From Terebella lapidaria (lineage: Eukaryota > Annelida > Polychaeta > Terebellida > Terebellidae): 64,000 bases of DNA. The translations under genes were made by a program, and so were the position numbers. The notes under the pieces were generated by a model. That model searched no databases. It was not told the origin of the DNA and saw only the letters and a program-made list of their open reading frames with translations. Positions 1 to 12,442 of this stretch are shown in pieces; position 1 is the stretch's first letter, and the number at the start of each line of letters is the position of its first letter. Location: positions 36,640,165 to 36,704,164 of the forward strand of contig OX424564.1 of assembly GCA_949152475.1 (NCBI GenBank), read 5' to 3'.

Positions 1-3000
1 GGAAGGACACCGAAAGTTTTTGAAGAAAATCGGTTTATTGATGACGTCATCAAAAATTCTTGAAAACTCGAAAAATCCCTATCTTTAACATGGGGCGATT
101 TTTCAAAAATTCATAACTCGTTTAATTTTTATTGAATTCTCTTGAAATTTTAGTCACATGTGTAGAATGACAACCTCTACAGACATTGCAAGTTTGATCC
201 GGATCGGATCCGGATTCCGGATTCTACGGATACATTTCATTTTCTTCTGGATCCAATTTTAAAAAAATCATTGGATATTGAATTTTGAAGCTGTTTATGT
301 AGAAAAATGCAGTGTTATTTCTAGTTTAAGGTGCACTTTTTATTTTCAAAATAACTTGAAAACTCGCTGAGATATTAAGACTTAAAGAGACCTGGGGTAA
401 AACTGTTGGTCAGCCCGTTCACAATTCAATAAGATGTGGAAACGATTACCCCCTGTGCACACGTACCGTCTCTAATATCAACACTCGGTAGCGTAGTAAT
501 ACAATATACCTTGTATGCATCTGAATACTGGTCTAAAGCAACATTTCTGTGGTTTTCCAACTCAGTGATGCACAAGTGATGTAACAAAGCCTAAAACCCT
601 TGTCTACATACAATCTGTGGCAAGCGAGGGGATCTTTTATATCAGCACTATCGGGGGTGACGAAAACGCGTAGGGAGCACCATTCATCTAAAAACCAAAG
701 ATCCTGTACATGAAACGGATATACGCAGGGTCTCTTCTACTTGCGGAGCTTTATTAGTTGACGAATTGAAAATTCGACAACTATGTTGGTCAGTTCCGTT
801 TGTTTGTTTGTTTGTCTGTCTGTCTGTCTGTCTGTTTGCACGATACAGGCCACAGTTTTAGTGCGAGCATCACGAAATTTTTCTGATAGGTAGGTATTCA
901 CCCAGGAAGGACACCGAAAGTTTTTGAAGAAAATCGGTTTATTGATGACGTCATCAAAAATTCTTGAAAACTCGAAAAATCCCTATCTTTAACATGGGGC
1001 GATTTTTCAAAAATTCATAACTCGTTTAATTTTTATTGAATTCTCTTGAAATTTTAGTCACATGTGTAGAATGACAACCTCTACAGACATTGCAAGTTTG
1101 ATCCGGATCGGATCCGGATTCCGGATTCTACGGATACATTTCATTTTCTTCTGGATCCAATTTTAAAAAAATCATTGGATATTGAATTTTGAAGCTGTTT
1201 ATGTAGAAAAATGCAGTGTTATTTCTAGTTTAAGGTGCACTTTTTATTTTCAAAATAACTTGAAAACTCGCTGAGATATTAAGACTTAAAGAGACCTGGG
1301 GTAAAACTGTTGGTCAGCCCGTTCACAATTCAATAAGATGTGGAAACGATTACCCCCTGTGCACACGTACCGTCTCTAATATCAACACTCGGTAGCGTAG
1401 TAATACAATATACCTTGTATGCATCTGAATACTGGTCTAAAGCAACATTTCTGTGGTTTTCCAACTCAGTGATGCACAAGTGATGTAACAAAGCCTAAAA
1501 CCCTTGTCTACATACAATCTGTGGCAAGCGAGGGGATCTTTTATATCAGCACTATCGGGGGTGACGAAAACGCGTAGGGAGCACCATTCATCTAAAAACC
1601 AAAGATCCTGTACATGAAACGGATATACGCAGGGTCTCTTCTACTTGCGGAGCTTTATTAGTTGACGAATTGAAAATTCGACAACTATGTTGGTCAGTTC
1701 CGTTTGTTTGTTTGTTTGTCTGTCTGTCTGTCTGTCTGTTTGCACGATACAGGCCACAGTTTTAGTGCGAGCATCACGAAATTTTTCTGATAGGTAGGTA
1801 TTCACCCAGGAAGGACACCGAAAGTTTTTGAAGAAAATCGGTTTATTGATGACGTCATCAAAAATTCTTGAAAACTCGAAAAATCCCTATCTTTAACATG
1901 GGGCGATTTTTCAAAAATTCATAACTCGTTTAATTTTTATTGAATTCTCTTGAAATTTTAGTCACATGTGTAGAATGACAACCTCTACAGACATTGCAAG
2001 TTTGATCCGGATCGGATCCGGATTCCGGATTCTACGGATACATTTCATTTTCTTCTGGATCCAATTTTAAAAAAATCATTGGATATTGAATTTTGAAGCT
2101 GTTTATGTAGAAAAATGCAGTGTTATTTCTAGTTTAAGGTGCACTTTTTATTTTCAAAATAACTTGAAAACTCGCTGAGATATTAAGACTTAAAGAGACC
2201 TGGGGTAAAACTGTTGGTCAGCCCGTTCACAATTCAATAAGATGTGGAAACGATTACCCCCTGTGCACACGTACCGTCTCTAATATCAACACTCGGTAGC
2301 GTAGTAATACAATATACCTTGTATGCATCTGAATACTGGTCTAAAGCAACATTTCTGTGGTTTTCCAACTCAGTGATGCACAAGTGATGTAACAAAGCCT
2401 AAAACCCTTGTCTACATACAATCTGTGGCAAGCGAGGGGATCTTTTATATCAGCACTATCGGGGGTGACGAAAACGCGTAGGGAGCACCATTCATCTAAA
2501 AACCAAAGATCCTGTACATGAAACGGATATACGCAGGGTCTCTTCTACTTGCGGAGCTTTATTAGTTGACGAATTGAAAATTCGACAACTATGTTGGTCA
2601 GTTCCGTTTGTTTGTTTGTTTGTCTGTCTGTCTGTCTGTCTGTTTGCACGATACAGGCCACAGTTTTAGTGCGAGCATCACGAAATTTTTCTGATAGGTA
2701 GGTATTCACCCAGGAAGGACACCGAAAGTTTTTGAAGAAAATCGGTTTATTGATGACGTCATCAAAAATTCTTGAAAACTCGAAAAATCCCTATCTTTAA
2801 CATGGGGCGATTTTTCAAAAATTCATAACTCGTTTAATTTTTATTGAATTCTCTTGAAATTTTAGTCACATGTGTAGAATGACAACCTCTACAGACATTG
2901 CAAGTTTGATCCGGATCGGATCCGGATTCCGGATTCTACGGATACATTTCATTTTCTTCTGGATCCAATTTTAAAAAAATCATTGGATATTGAATTTTGA

Positions 3001-4420
3001 AGCTGTTTATGTAGAAAAATGCAGTGTTATTTCTAGTTTAAGGTGCACTTTTTATTTTCAAAATAACTTGAAAACTCGCTGAGATATTAAGACTTAAAGA
3101 GACCTGGGGTAAAACTGTTGGTCAGCCCGTTCACAATTCAATAAGATGTGGAAACGATTACCCCCTGTGCACACGTACCGTCTCTAATATCAACACTCGG
3201 TAGCGTAGTAATACAATATACCTTGTATGCATCTGAATACTGGTCTAAAGCAACATTTCTGTGGTTTTCCAACTCAGTGATGCACAAGTGATGTAACAAA
3301 GCCTAAAACCCTTGTCTACATACAATCTGTGGCAAGCGAGGGGATCTTTTATATCAGCACTATCGGGGGTGACGAAAACGCGTAGGGAGCACCATTCATC
3401 TAAAAACCAAAGATCCTGTACATGAAACGGATATACGCAGGGTCTCTTCTACTTGCGGAGCTTTATTAGTTGACGAATTGAAAATTCGACAACTATGTTG
3501 GTCAGTTCCGTTTGTTTGTTTGTTTGTCTGTCTGTCTGTCTGTCTGTTTGCACGATACAGGCCACAGTTTTAGTGCGAGCATCACGAAATTTTTCTGATA
3601 GGTAGGTATTCACCCAGGAAGGACACCGAAAGTTTTTGAAGAAAATCGGTTTATTGATGACGTCATCAAAAATTCTTGAAAACTCGAAAAATCCCTATCT
3701 TTAACATGGGGCGATTTTTCAAAAATTCATAACTCGTTTAATTTTTATTGAATTCTCTTGAAATTTTAGTCACATGTGTAGAATGACAACCTCTACAGAC
3801 ATTGCAAGTTTGATCCGGATCGGATCCGGATTCCGGATTCTACGGATACATTTCATTTTCTTCTGGATCCAATTTTAAAAAAATCATTGGATATTGAATT
3901 TTGAAGCTGTTTATGTAGAAAAATGCAGTGTTATTTCTAGTTTAAGGTGCACTTTTTATTTTCAAAATAACTTGAAAACTCGCTGAGATATTAAGACTTA
4001 AAGAGACCTGGGGTAAAACTGTTGGTCAGCCCGTTCACAATTCAATAAGATGTGGAAACGATTACCCCCTGTGCACACGTACCGTCTCTAATATCAACAC
4101 TCGGTAGCGTAGTAATACAATATACCTTGTATGCATCTGAATACTGGTCTAAAGCAACATTTCTGTGGTTTTCCAACTCAGTGATGCACAAGTGATGTAA
4201 CAAAGCCTAAAACCCTTGTCTACATACAATCTGTGGCAAGCGAGGGGATCTTTTATATCAGCACTATCGGGGGTGACGAAAACGCGTAGGGAGCACCATT
4301 CATCTAAAAACCAAAGATCCTGTACATGAAACGGATATACGCAGGGTCTCTTCTACTTGCGGAGCTTTATTAGTTGACGAATTGAAAATTCGACAACTAT
4401 GTTGGTCAGTTCCGTTTGTT
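1..4420 (+). repeat. Tandem array of 904-bp family 1 head units (left block)
   Basis: About 4.9 near-identical copies with an exact 904-bp step; palindromic heads begin at 756, 1660, 2564, 3468 and 4372. Each unit runs: head palindrome (arm AGTTGACGAATT, imperfect right arm), ATGTTGGTCAGTTCCG, four TTTG and five TCTG, GCACGATACAGGCCACAG, a TGACGTCA palindrome, a CCGGATCGGATCC cluster, and a tail ending TTGCGGAGCTTT directly before the next head. No family 1 3' hairpin lies between units. The array starts outside the window and is cut by the element at 4421. No gene is seen. Confidence 0.95.
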
Positions 4421-6766
4421 AGTTGACGAATTAAAAATTCGTCAACTATGTTGGTCAGTTCGGTTTGTCTGTTTGTTTGTTTGTCTGTTTGTTTGTCTGT
4501 TTGCACGTTACAGGCCACAGTTTTGGCCGGATCATCACCAAATCGTACGGATACAATGCCTAGGTATATACCTGGAAACCGGTGAATTTTGGTGACCCTA
4601 GGTCAAAGGTCAAGGTCAAGGTCACACAAAACGTTGAAAACACATAAGTGGTCATAACTCCGGTTCTAATCGGTCTAGAGACTTCTGACCAAGTGCATAT
4701 TGTAGATACACTCGAGTTCTATCGTCTGTGACCTTGACCTTGACATTTGACTTTGACCTTGAGAAGTTCGCCCCAGGTTGAAGTCAAGGTCAAGTACGAA
4801 GGTCAGCGCAGCATATTGAGTAGTATATCGTTGGAAAGGTCTTGACCCCCTGATCGCAGTGATACCCTATTTTCGGCGCTGCGACGTACACTGACGTCAC
4901 AATGACGTAATAAACGTCAAATTCCCGAAATTTCAAAAGGCCATCACATCGTCAATACTATATGGAATCTCTTGAAACTTGATATGCATACTGACAGCAA
5001 TGACCTCTACGAATTTAAGTGCAAAGGTCAAAGGTCAAGGTCAAGGTCATCGAAATCCCAGAAAAACACGTTTCCGGTAATAACATCCGTTTGAATTGTC
5101 GTAGGTTCATGAAAATAAAACCATATCGTTCAGAAGAGGTATAGCAATCGAACCTATATGTCAATTTCATGATTGACCTTGAACTTGGTCAGGAAAATAA
5201 GGTCATATGAGGAGAACTTCAAGGTCAAATTTTAAAACTAACTGAAACCTATCAAGTAGTATATCAAATGAAAGGTCTTGATTCCCTGGTACATACCTTT
5301 TCATCAGTTTTGAGCTGTGACGTTTATTGACGTCACAGTGACGTCATAAACGTTAATTTTTAAAAATTTCAAACGGTCATAGTGTCCACACATTTTGTTT
5401 GATTCTGATGAAATTTTACAGATACAATATATATATTCATGCACAGACAATGCACAATTTTTGTGACTCAAGGTCCAAAGTCAAGGTCAAGGTCACGCAA
5501 AATGTTAAAAACACATAAGTGGCCATAACTCCGGTTCTATTCGTGCTAGAGACTTCAAACCAAGTTCATATTGTAGATAAACTCGAGTTCTATCTTCTGT
5601 GACCTTGACCTCGGCATTTGAGCTTGACCTTGAGAGTTTGCCATGAGGTGAATGTCAAGGTCAGGTACGAAGGTCAGCGAATCATATCGAGTAGTATATC
5701 GTTGGAAAGGTCTTGGGCCCCTGATTGCAGTGATACCTTATTTTCGGCACTGCGACGTACACTCACGTCACAATGACGTCATAAACGTCAAATTACCGAA
5801 ATTTCAAAAGGCCATAACAGCGTCAATACTGTATGGAATATCTTGAAACTTGACATGCATATTAATAGCATTGACCTCTACGAATTGAAATACAAAGGTC
5901 AAAGGTCAAGGTCATCGAAATCCTAGAAAAACACCTTTTCGGTTATAACATCTGCTTGAATCATTGTAGTCTCATAAAATTTGAACCATATCATTCAGAA
6001 GAGGCATGGTAACCATATGTACATGTCAATTTTATAATTGACCTTGAACTTGGTCGCAAAAATGAGGACACATTCAAAACTTCAAGGTCAAATTTTCAAA
6101 CTAACTGAAACATATCACAGTTTAGGTCGGATCATCACCAAACTTTATGGGAACACTTTTTAGGCTCAAAGCCAGGCACCCATTGATTTTAGTCAAATTC
6201 GCCTGAAAAATGTTGCCATGGCAACGGAAAAACTGCTTTGCATTCTATTGTTATCATCAAAATCTAGTTTGTTCTTCGTATATTACCGCTCTACAAGCCA
6301 CAGTTTTGGACGTATCATGACCAAATTGTACGTATAAAATGCTTATGTGTATACTTGCAAATGGGTGAAATTTGGGGACCCTAGGTCAAAGGTCAAGGTC
6401 AAGGTCACATAAAGTGTCGAAAACACATAAATGGCCATAACTTCGGTTCTAATCGCCCTAGAGACTTCAAACCAAGTTCATATTGTAGATTAACTCGAGT
6501 TCTATCTTCTGTGACCTTGACCTTGACATTTGACCTTCGACCTCATTTTCAAGGTCAGAGCACAATGTGGCTAATATATCGCTTTTTATCGACTTCACAG
6601 CTTTGGACATACATGTATAGGAAATGATATATGTTATATCTTCTCATGATTTGAAAATTGAGGTCAGAGCACAAAATGGCTAATATCTCACTAAAACATA
6701 TATCTAAAACATATATTGTCCGGTAACCTTCCTAATTCGTCAACTGCCGGGCCTATGGCCCCTCGT
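4421..6766 (+). mobile_element. Family 1B Helentron/HINE-like element, copy 1 (complete)
   Basis: Complete non-autonomous element of about 2.35 kb. The head palindrome at 4421-4447 has perfect 12-nt arms AGTTGACGAATT and AATTCGTCAACT. The 3' side repeats AATTCGTCAACT and is followed by hairpin GGGCCTATGGCCC (6749-6761) and CCTCG. It sits inside the TTTG tract of the 904-bp array; host sequence resumes at 6766-6767 with no obvious target-site duplication. The body has three related modules (near 4600, 5470 and 6380) rich in AGGTCA half-sites and TGACGTCA sites, plus a perfect GTTGCCATGGCAAC palindrome at 6212-6225. No coding capacity is visible. Assignment to Helentron-type elements rests on end structure only. 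Confidence 0.8.
6749..6761 (+). other. Family 1 3' terminal hairpin (type example)
   Basis: GGGCC-TAT-GGCCC lies directly after the inverted head arm AATTCGTCAACT and before CCTCG. The same hairpin occurs at 12425-12437, 29244-29256, 31592-31604, 42243-42255, 43278-43290, 44666-44678, 45703-45715 and 48223-48235, and each marks the right end of a family 1 element. A hairpin close to the 3' end is typical of Helitron and Helentron elements, where it is thought to act in termination. Confidence 0.8.
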
Positions 6767-9700
6767 TTGTTTGTTTGTCTGTCTGTCTGTCTGTCTGTTT
6801 GCACGATACAGGCCACAGTTTTAGTGCGAGCATCACGAAATTTTTCTGATAGGTAGGTATTCACCCAGGAAGGACACCGAAAGTTTTTGAAGAAAATCGG
6901 TTTATTGATGACGTCATCAAAAATTCTTGAAAACTCGAAAAATCCCTATCTTTAACATGGGGCGATTTTTCAAAAATTCATAACTCGTTTAATTTTTATT
7001 GAATTCTCTTGAAATTTTAGTCACATGTGTAGAATGACAACCTCTACAGACATTGCAAGTTTGATCCGGATCGGATCCGGATTCCGGATTCTACGGATAC
7101 ATTTCATTTTCTTCTGGATCCAATTTTAAAAAAATCATTGGATATTGAATTTTGAAGCTGTTTATGTAGAAAAATGCAGTGTTATTTCTAGTTTAAGGTG
7201 CACTTTTTATTTTCAAAATAACTTGAAAACTCGCTGAGATATTAAGACTTAAAGAGACCTGGGGTAAAACTGTTGGTCAGCCCGTTCACAATTCAATAAG
7301 ATGTGGAAACGATTACCCCCTGTGCACACGTACCGTCTCTAATATCAACACTCGGTAGCGTAGTAATACAATATACCTTGTATGCATCTGAATACTGGTC
7401 TAAAGCAACATTTCTGTGGTTTTCCAACTCAGTGATGCACAAGTGATGTAACAAAGCCTAAAACCCTTGTCTACATACAATCTGTGGCAAGCGAGGGGAT
7501 CTTTTATATCAGCACTATCGGGGGTGACGAAAACGCGTAGGGAGCACCATTCATCTAAAAACCAAAGATCCTGTACATGAAACGGATATACGCAGGGTCT
7601 CTTCTACTTGCGGAGCTTTATTAGTTGACGAATTGAAAATTCGACAACTATGTTGGTCAGTTCCGTTTGTTTGTTTGTTTGTCTGTCTGTCTGTCTGTCT
7701 GTTTGCACGATACAGGCCACAGTTTTAGTGCGAGCATCACGAAATTTTTCTGATAGGTAGGTATTCACCCAGGAAGGACACCGAAAGTTTTTGAAGAAAA
7801 TCGGTTTATTGATGACGTCATCAAAAATTCTTGAAAACTCGAAAAATCCCTATCTTTAACATGGGGCGATTTTTCAAAAATTCATAACTCGTTTAATTTT
7901 TATTGAATTCTCTTGAAATTTTAGTCACATGTGTAGAATGACAACCTCTACAGACATTGCAAGTTTGATCCGGATCGGATCCGGATTCCGGATTCTACGG
8001 ATACATTTCATTTTCTTCTGGATCCAATTTTAAAAAAATCATTGGATATTGAATTTTGAAGCTGTTTATGTAGAAAAATGCAGTGTTATTTCTAGTTTAA
8101 GGTGCACTTTTTATTTTCAAAATAACTTGAAAACTCGCTGAGATATTAAGACTTAAAGAGACCTGGGGTAAAACTGTTGGTCAGCCCGTTCACAATTCAA
8201 TAAGATGTGGAAACGATTACCCCCTGTGCACACGTACCGTCTCTAATATCAACACTCGGTAGCGTAGTAATACAATATACCTTGTATGCATCTGAATACT
8301 GGTCTAAAGCAACATTTCTGTGGTTTTCCAACTCAGTGATGCACAAGTGATGTAACAAAGCCTAAAACCCTTGTCTACATACAATCTGTGGCAAGCGAGG
8401 GGATCTTTTATATCAGCACTATCGGGGGTGACGAAAACGCGTAGGGAGCACCATTCATCTAAAAACCAAAGATCCTGTACATGAAACGGATATACGCAGG
8501 GTCTCTTCTACTTGCGGAGCTTTATTAGTTGACGAATTGAAAATTCGACAACTATGTTGGTCAGTTCCGTTTGTTTGTTTGTTTGTCTGTCTGTCTGTCT
8601 GTCTGTTTGCACGATACAGGCCACAGTTTTAGTGCGAGCATCACGAAATTTTTCTGATAGGTAGGTATTCACCCAGGAAGGACACCGAAAGTTTTTGAAG
8701 AAAATCGGTTTATTGATGACGTCATCAAAAATTCTTGAAAACTCGAAAAATCCCTATCTTTAACATGGGGCGATTTTTCAAAAATTCATAACTCGTTTAA
8801 TTTTTATTGAATTCTCTTGAAATTTTAGTCACATGTGTAGAATGACAACCTCTACAGACATTGCAAGTTTGATCCGGATCGGATCCGGATTCCGGATTCT
8901 ACGGATACATTTCATTTTCTTCTGGATCCAATTTTAAAAAAATCATTGGATATTGAATTTTGAAGCTGTTTATGTAGAAAAATGCAGTGTTATTTCTAGT
9001 TTAAGGTGCACTTTTTATTTTCAAAATAACTTGAAAACTCGCTGAGATATTAAGACTTAAAGAGACCTGGGGTAAAACTGTTGGTCAGCCCGTTCACAAT
9101 TCAATAAGATGTGGAAACGATTACCCCCTGTGCACACGTACCGTCTCTAATATCAACACTCGGTAGCGTAGTAATACAATATACCTTGTATGCATCTGAA
9201 TACTGGTCTAAAGCAACATTTCTGTGGTTTTCCAACTCAGTGATGCACAAGTGATGTAACAAAGCCTAAAACCCTTGTCTACATACAATCTGTGGCAAGC
9301 GAGGGGATCTTTTATATCAGCACTATCGGGGGTGACGAAAACGCGTAGGGAGCACCATTCATCTAAAAACCAAAGATCCTGTACATGAAACGGATATACG
9401 CAGGGTCTCTTCTACTTGCGGAGCTTTATTAGTTGACGAATTGAAAATTCGACAACTATGTTGGTCAGTTCCGTTTGTTTGTTTGTTTGTCTGTCTGTCT
9501 GTCTGTCTGTTTGCACGATACAGGCCACAGTTTTAGTGCGAGCATCACGAAATTTTTCTGATAGGTAGGTATTCACCCAGGAAGGACACCGAAAGTTTTT
9601 GAAGAAAATCGGTTTATTGATGACGTCATCAAAAATTCTTGAAAACTCGAAAAATCCCTATCTTTAACATGGGGCGATTTTTCAAAAATTCATAACTCGT

Positions 9701-11144
9701 TTAATTTTTATTGAATTCTCTTGAAATTTTAGTCACATGTGTAGAATGACAACCTCTACAGACATTGCAAGTTTGATCCGGATCGGATCCGGATTCCGGA
9801 TTCTACGGATACATTTCATTTTCTTCTGGATCCAATTTTAAAAAAATCATTGGATATTGAATTTTGAAGCTGTTTATGTAGAAAAATGCAGTGTTATTTC
9901 TAGTTTAAGGTGCACTTTTTATTTTCAAAATAACTTGAAAACTCGCTGAGATATTAAGACTTAAAGAGACCTGGGGTAAAACTGTTGGTCAGCCCGTTCA
10001 CAATTCAATAAGATGTGGAAACGATTACCCCCTGTGCACACGTACCGTCTCTAATATCAACACTCGGTAGCGTAGTAATACAATATACCTTGTATGCATC
10101 TGAATACTGGTCTAAAGCAACATTTCTGTGGTTTTCCAACTCAGTGATGCACAAGTGATGTAACAAAGCCTAAAACCCTTGTCTACATACAATCTGTGGC
10201 AAGCGAGGGGATCTTTTATATCAGCACTATCGGGGGTGACGAAAACGCGTAGGGAGCACCATTCATCTAAAAACCAAAGATCCTGTACATGAAACGGATA
10301 TACGCAGGGTCTCTTCTACTTGCGGAGCTTTATTAGTTGACGAATTGAAAATTCGACAACTATGTTGGTCAGTTCCGTTTGTTTGTTTGTTTGTCTGTCT
10401 GTCTGTCTGTCTGTTTGCACGATACAGGCCACAGTTTTAGTGCGAGCATCACGAAATTTTTCTGATAGGTAGGTATTCACCCAGGAAGGACACCGAAAGT
10501 TTTTGAAGAAAATCGGTTTATTGATGACGTCATCAAAAATTCTTGAAAACTCGAAAAATCCCTATCTTTAACATGGGGCGATTTTTCAAAAATTCATAAC
10601 TCGTTTAATTTTTATTGAATTCTCTTGAAATTTTAGTCACATGTGTAGAATGACAACCTCTACAGACATTGCAAGTTTGATCCGGATCGGATCCGGATTC
10701 CGGATTCTACGGATACATTTCATTTTCTTCTGGATCAAATTTTAAAAAAATCATTGGATATTGAATTTTGAAGCTGTTTATGTAGAAAAATGCAGTGTTA
10801 TTTCTAGTTTAAGGTGCACTTTTTATTTTCAAAATAACTTGAAAACTCGCTGAGATATTAAGACTTAAAGAGACCTGGGGTAAAACTGTTGGTCAGCCCG
10901 TTCACAATTCAATAAGATGTGGAAACGATTACCCCCTGTGCACACGTACCGTCTCTAATATCAACACTCGGTAGCGTAGTAATACAATATACCTTGTATG
11001 CATCTGAATACTGGTCTAAAGCAACATTTCTGTGGTTTTCCAACTCAGTGATGCACAAGTGATGTAACAAAGCCTAAAACCCTTGTCTACATACAATCTG
11101 TGGCAAGCGAGGGGATCTTTTATATCAGCACTATCGGGGGTGAC
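6767..11144 (+). repeat. Tandem array of 904-bp family 1 head units (right block)
   Basis: Continuation of the array interrupted at 4421, with heads at 7623, 8527, 9431 and 10335 (steps exactly 904). The last unit carries at least one private substitution (GGATCAAAT near 10735 instead of GGATCCAAT). After GGGGGTGACG at about 11144 it departs from the unit consensus and runs into the unique 3' body. This is as expected if this copy is the original right end of the element whose 5' part was multiplied. Confidence 0.93.
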
Positions 11145-12442
11145 GGCGTATGAATCAATACTGTTGCCGGGTTTTAGCAGTAATTTGGCCGAGGACCAAA
11201 GGTTCTGTTCATGCACCAGATATATTTTTTCTTGAGTTTCTTCTGTTACTTGGCGAAATCATTGTTCGCAACAATGCAGCCACAATTTGCGTGTGATCCA
11301 AACCACGCTCACCACATGTAACAATCTGCCTCCAACCTAAAGCAGCCCAATTACGAGGGCCGAATGGTGATGTCACTAGACACTGCCAAACATTGGCAAA
11401 ATCCTCATCTCTCATCATTGCCAAAGTACAAAACAAATTTAAAAATTCAAAAAGCATTCAAATTGAGACCGACTTCCTTCAAATTTGGTATGCCTCTACA
11501 TGTTAACATTTTTCATCAATGTATGAAGTTTTGACTGGATCATTTAAACGCCAATGACGTCATGACGTCAAATGTCAATTTTCGAAATATGGCTGTATCT
11601 CGGTAAATATTTCTCCCAGAATGGATCGGATTACACCATTGGAAAGCTTGTTCAATTCTGCTTGAGGCAGGTGATGTGTGATTCTATCCCGCCATGACAA
11701 ATTTTCAGTATGACGACATAAACGTAGTTCCCATAATGCCAGTGTTTCAAAATGTCAATGTTCTATGAAAGCCTATCATTTTCACATTCAATTTTGCTGC
11801 AAATGAATTGTAATTGTCTGCGAATGTGTAGCACTATCAATCGTATGTCATGTTTCAACTGATTGGTGAAATGCCATTGACGTCATAAATATTATCTTAA
11901 GATATTATTATAATGTTTTCCAACCTGAATATAACATTTGACCTTGGTAACTATAATAAATGATACTATATCAAATCAGTAAAAATTTATAAACATAATA
12001 TTAACAGGTATATTTAGAAACACCAGTATATCAGGTTTGTAGCATGCCATTGACGATATATGACGTCATAATAACATAAGATTTCCAGCATGGGTGTGAC
12101 CTGTAGCCTCTGGTTCGCTTTTTTTTTCATTAGCACTTGACCGTCCATATTTCTAGCTTGAATTCTTCTAAGCTTGGAGGATGTATTCTGCAGAACGAGC
12201 GCTCCAGGCCACGTGATTTTGGTGCTCCTAATATGAAGAAAAATTTTGACAAGTTTGGCCTTTAGGCCAATGGTATCTGCTTGACAAAATTAAGATTTCG
12301 ACTTCCGGAGATGTATTTATCTCGGATCATTTATCCACGACATGTACAATGTCTAAAGGGTGGCCCCATTACTATAACCTTGACCTTTACATTAAAACGA
12401 AAGTTTGCGAATTCGTCAACTGCCGGGCCTATGGCCCCTCGT
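11145..12442 (+). mobile_element. 3' body and right terminus of the family 1 array element
   Basis: Sequence following the last 904-bp unit, ending in AATTCGTCAACT, the GGGCCTATGGCCC hairpin and CCTCG at 12441. A homologous 3' body occurs at about 27970-29260, also after an array-type unit, so this is the normal right half of the element. It contains a module shared with the 328-bp satellite of family 2 (TGACGTCATGACGTCAAA near 11555) and an older nested family 2 element. The right neighbour is again a TTTG/TCTG tract. No gene is seen; short frames here are not conserved in the sister copy. Confidence 0.72.
11248..12279 (+). mobile_element. Older family 2 element nested in the family 1 3' body
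   Basis: It begins TTACTTGGCGAAATC, the family 2 head arm, but the right arm of the head and the ATGTTGGTC motif are eroded. It ends TTTTGACAAGT, then hairpin TTGGCCTTTAGGCCAA at 12255-12270 and TGGTATCTG. About 1.03 kb. The same insertion is at 28078-29099 in the sister 3' body, so it predates duplication of the host element. The weak head makes the left boundary less certain than the right. Confidence 0.6.

Noticed and set aside
4421-6766. TIR DNA transposon (MITE) reading of the family 1B ends
   Set aside because: The inverted arm on the right is internal to the hairpin and CTCG end, and no target-site duplication is visible; this fits Helentron-like ends better, though not proven.
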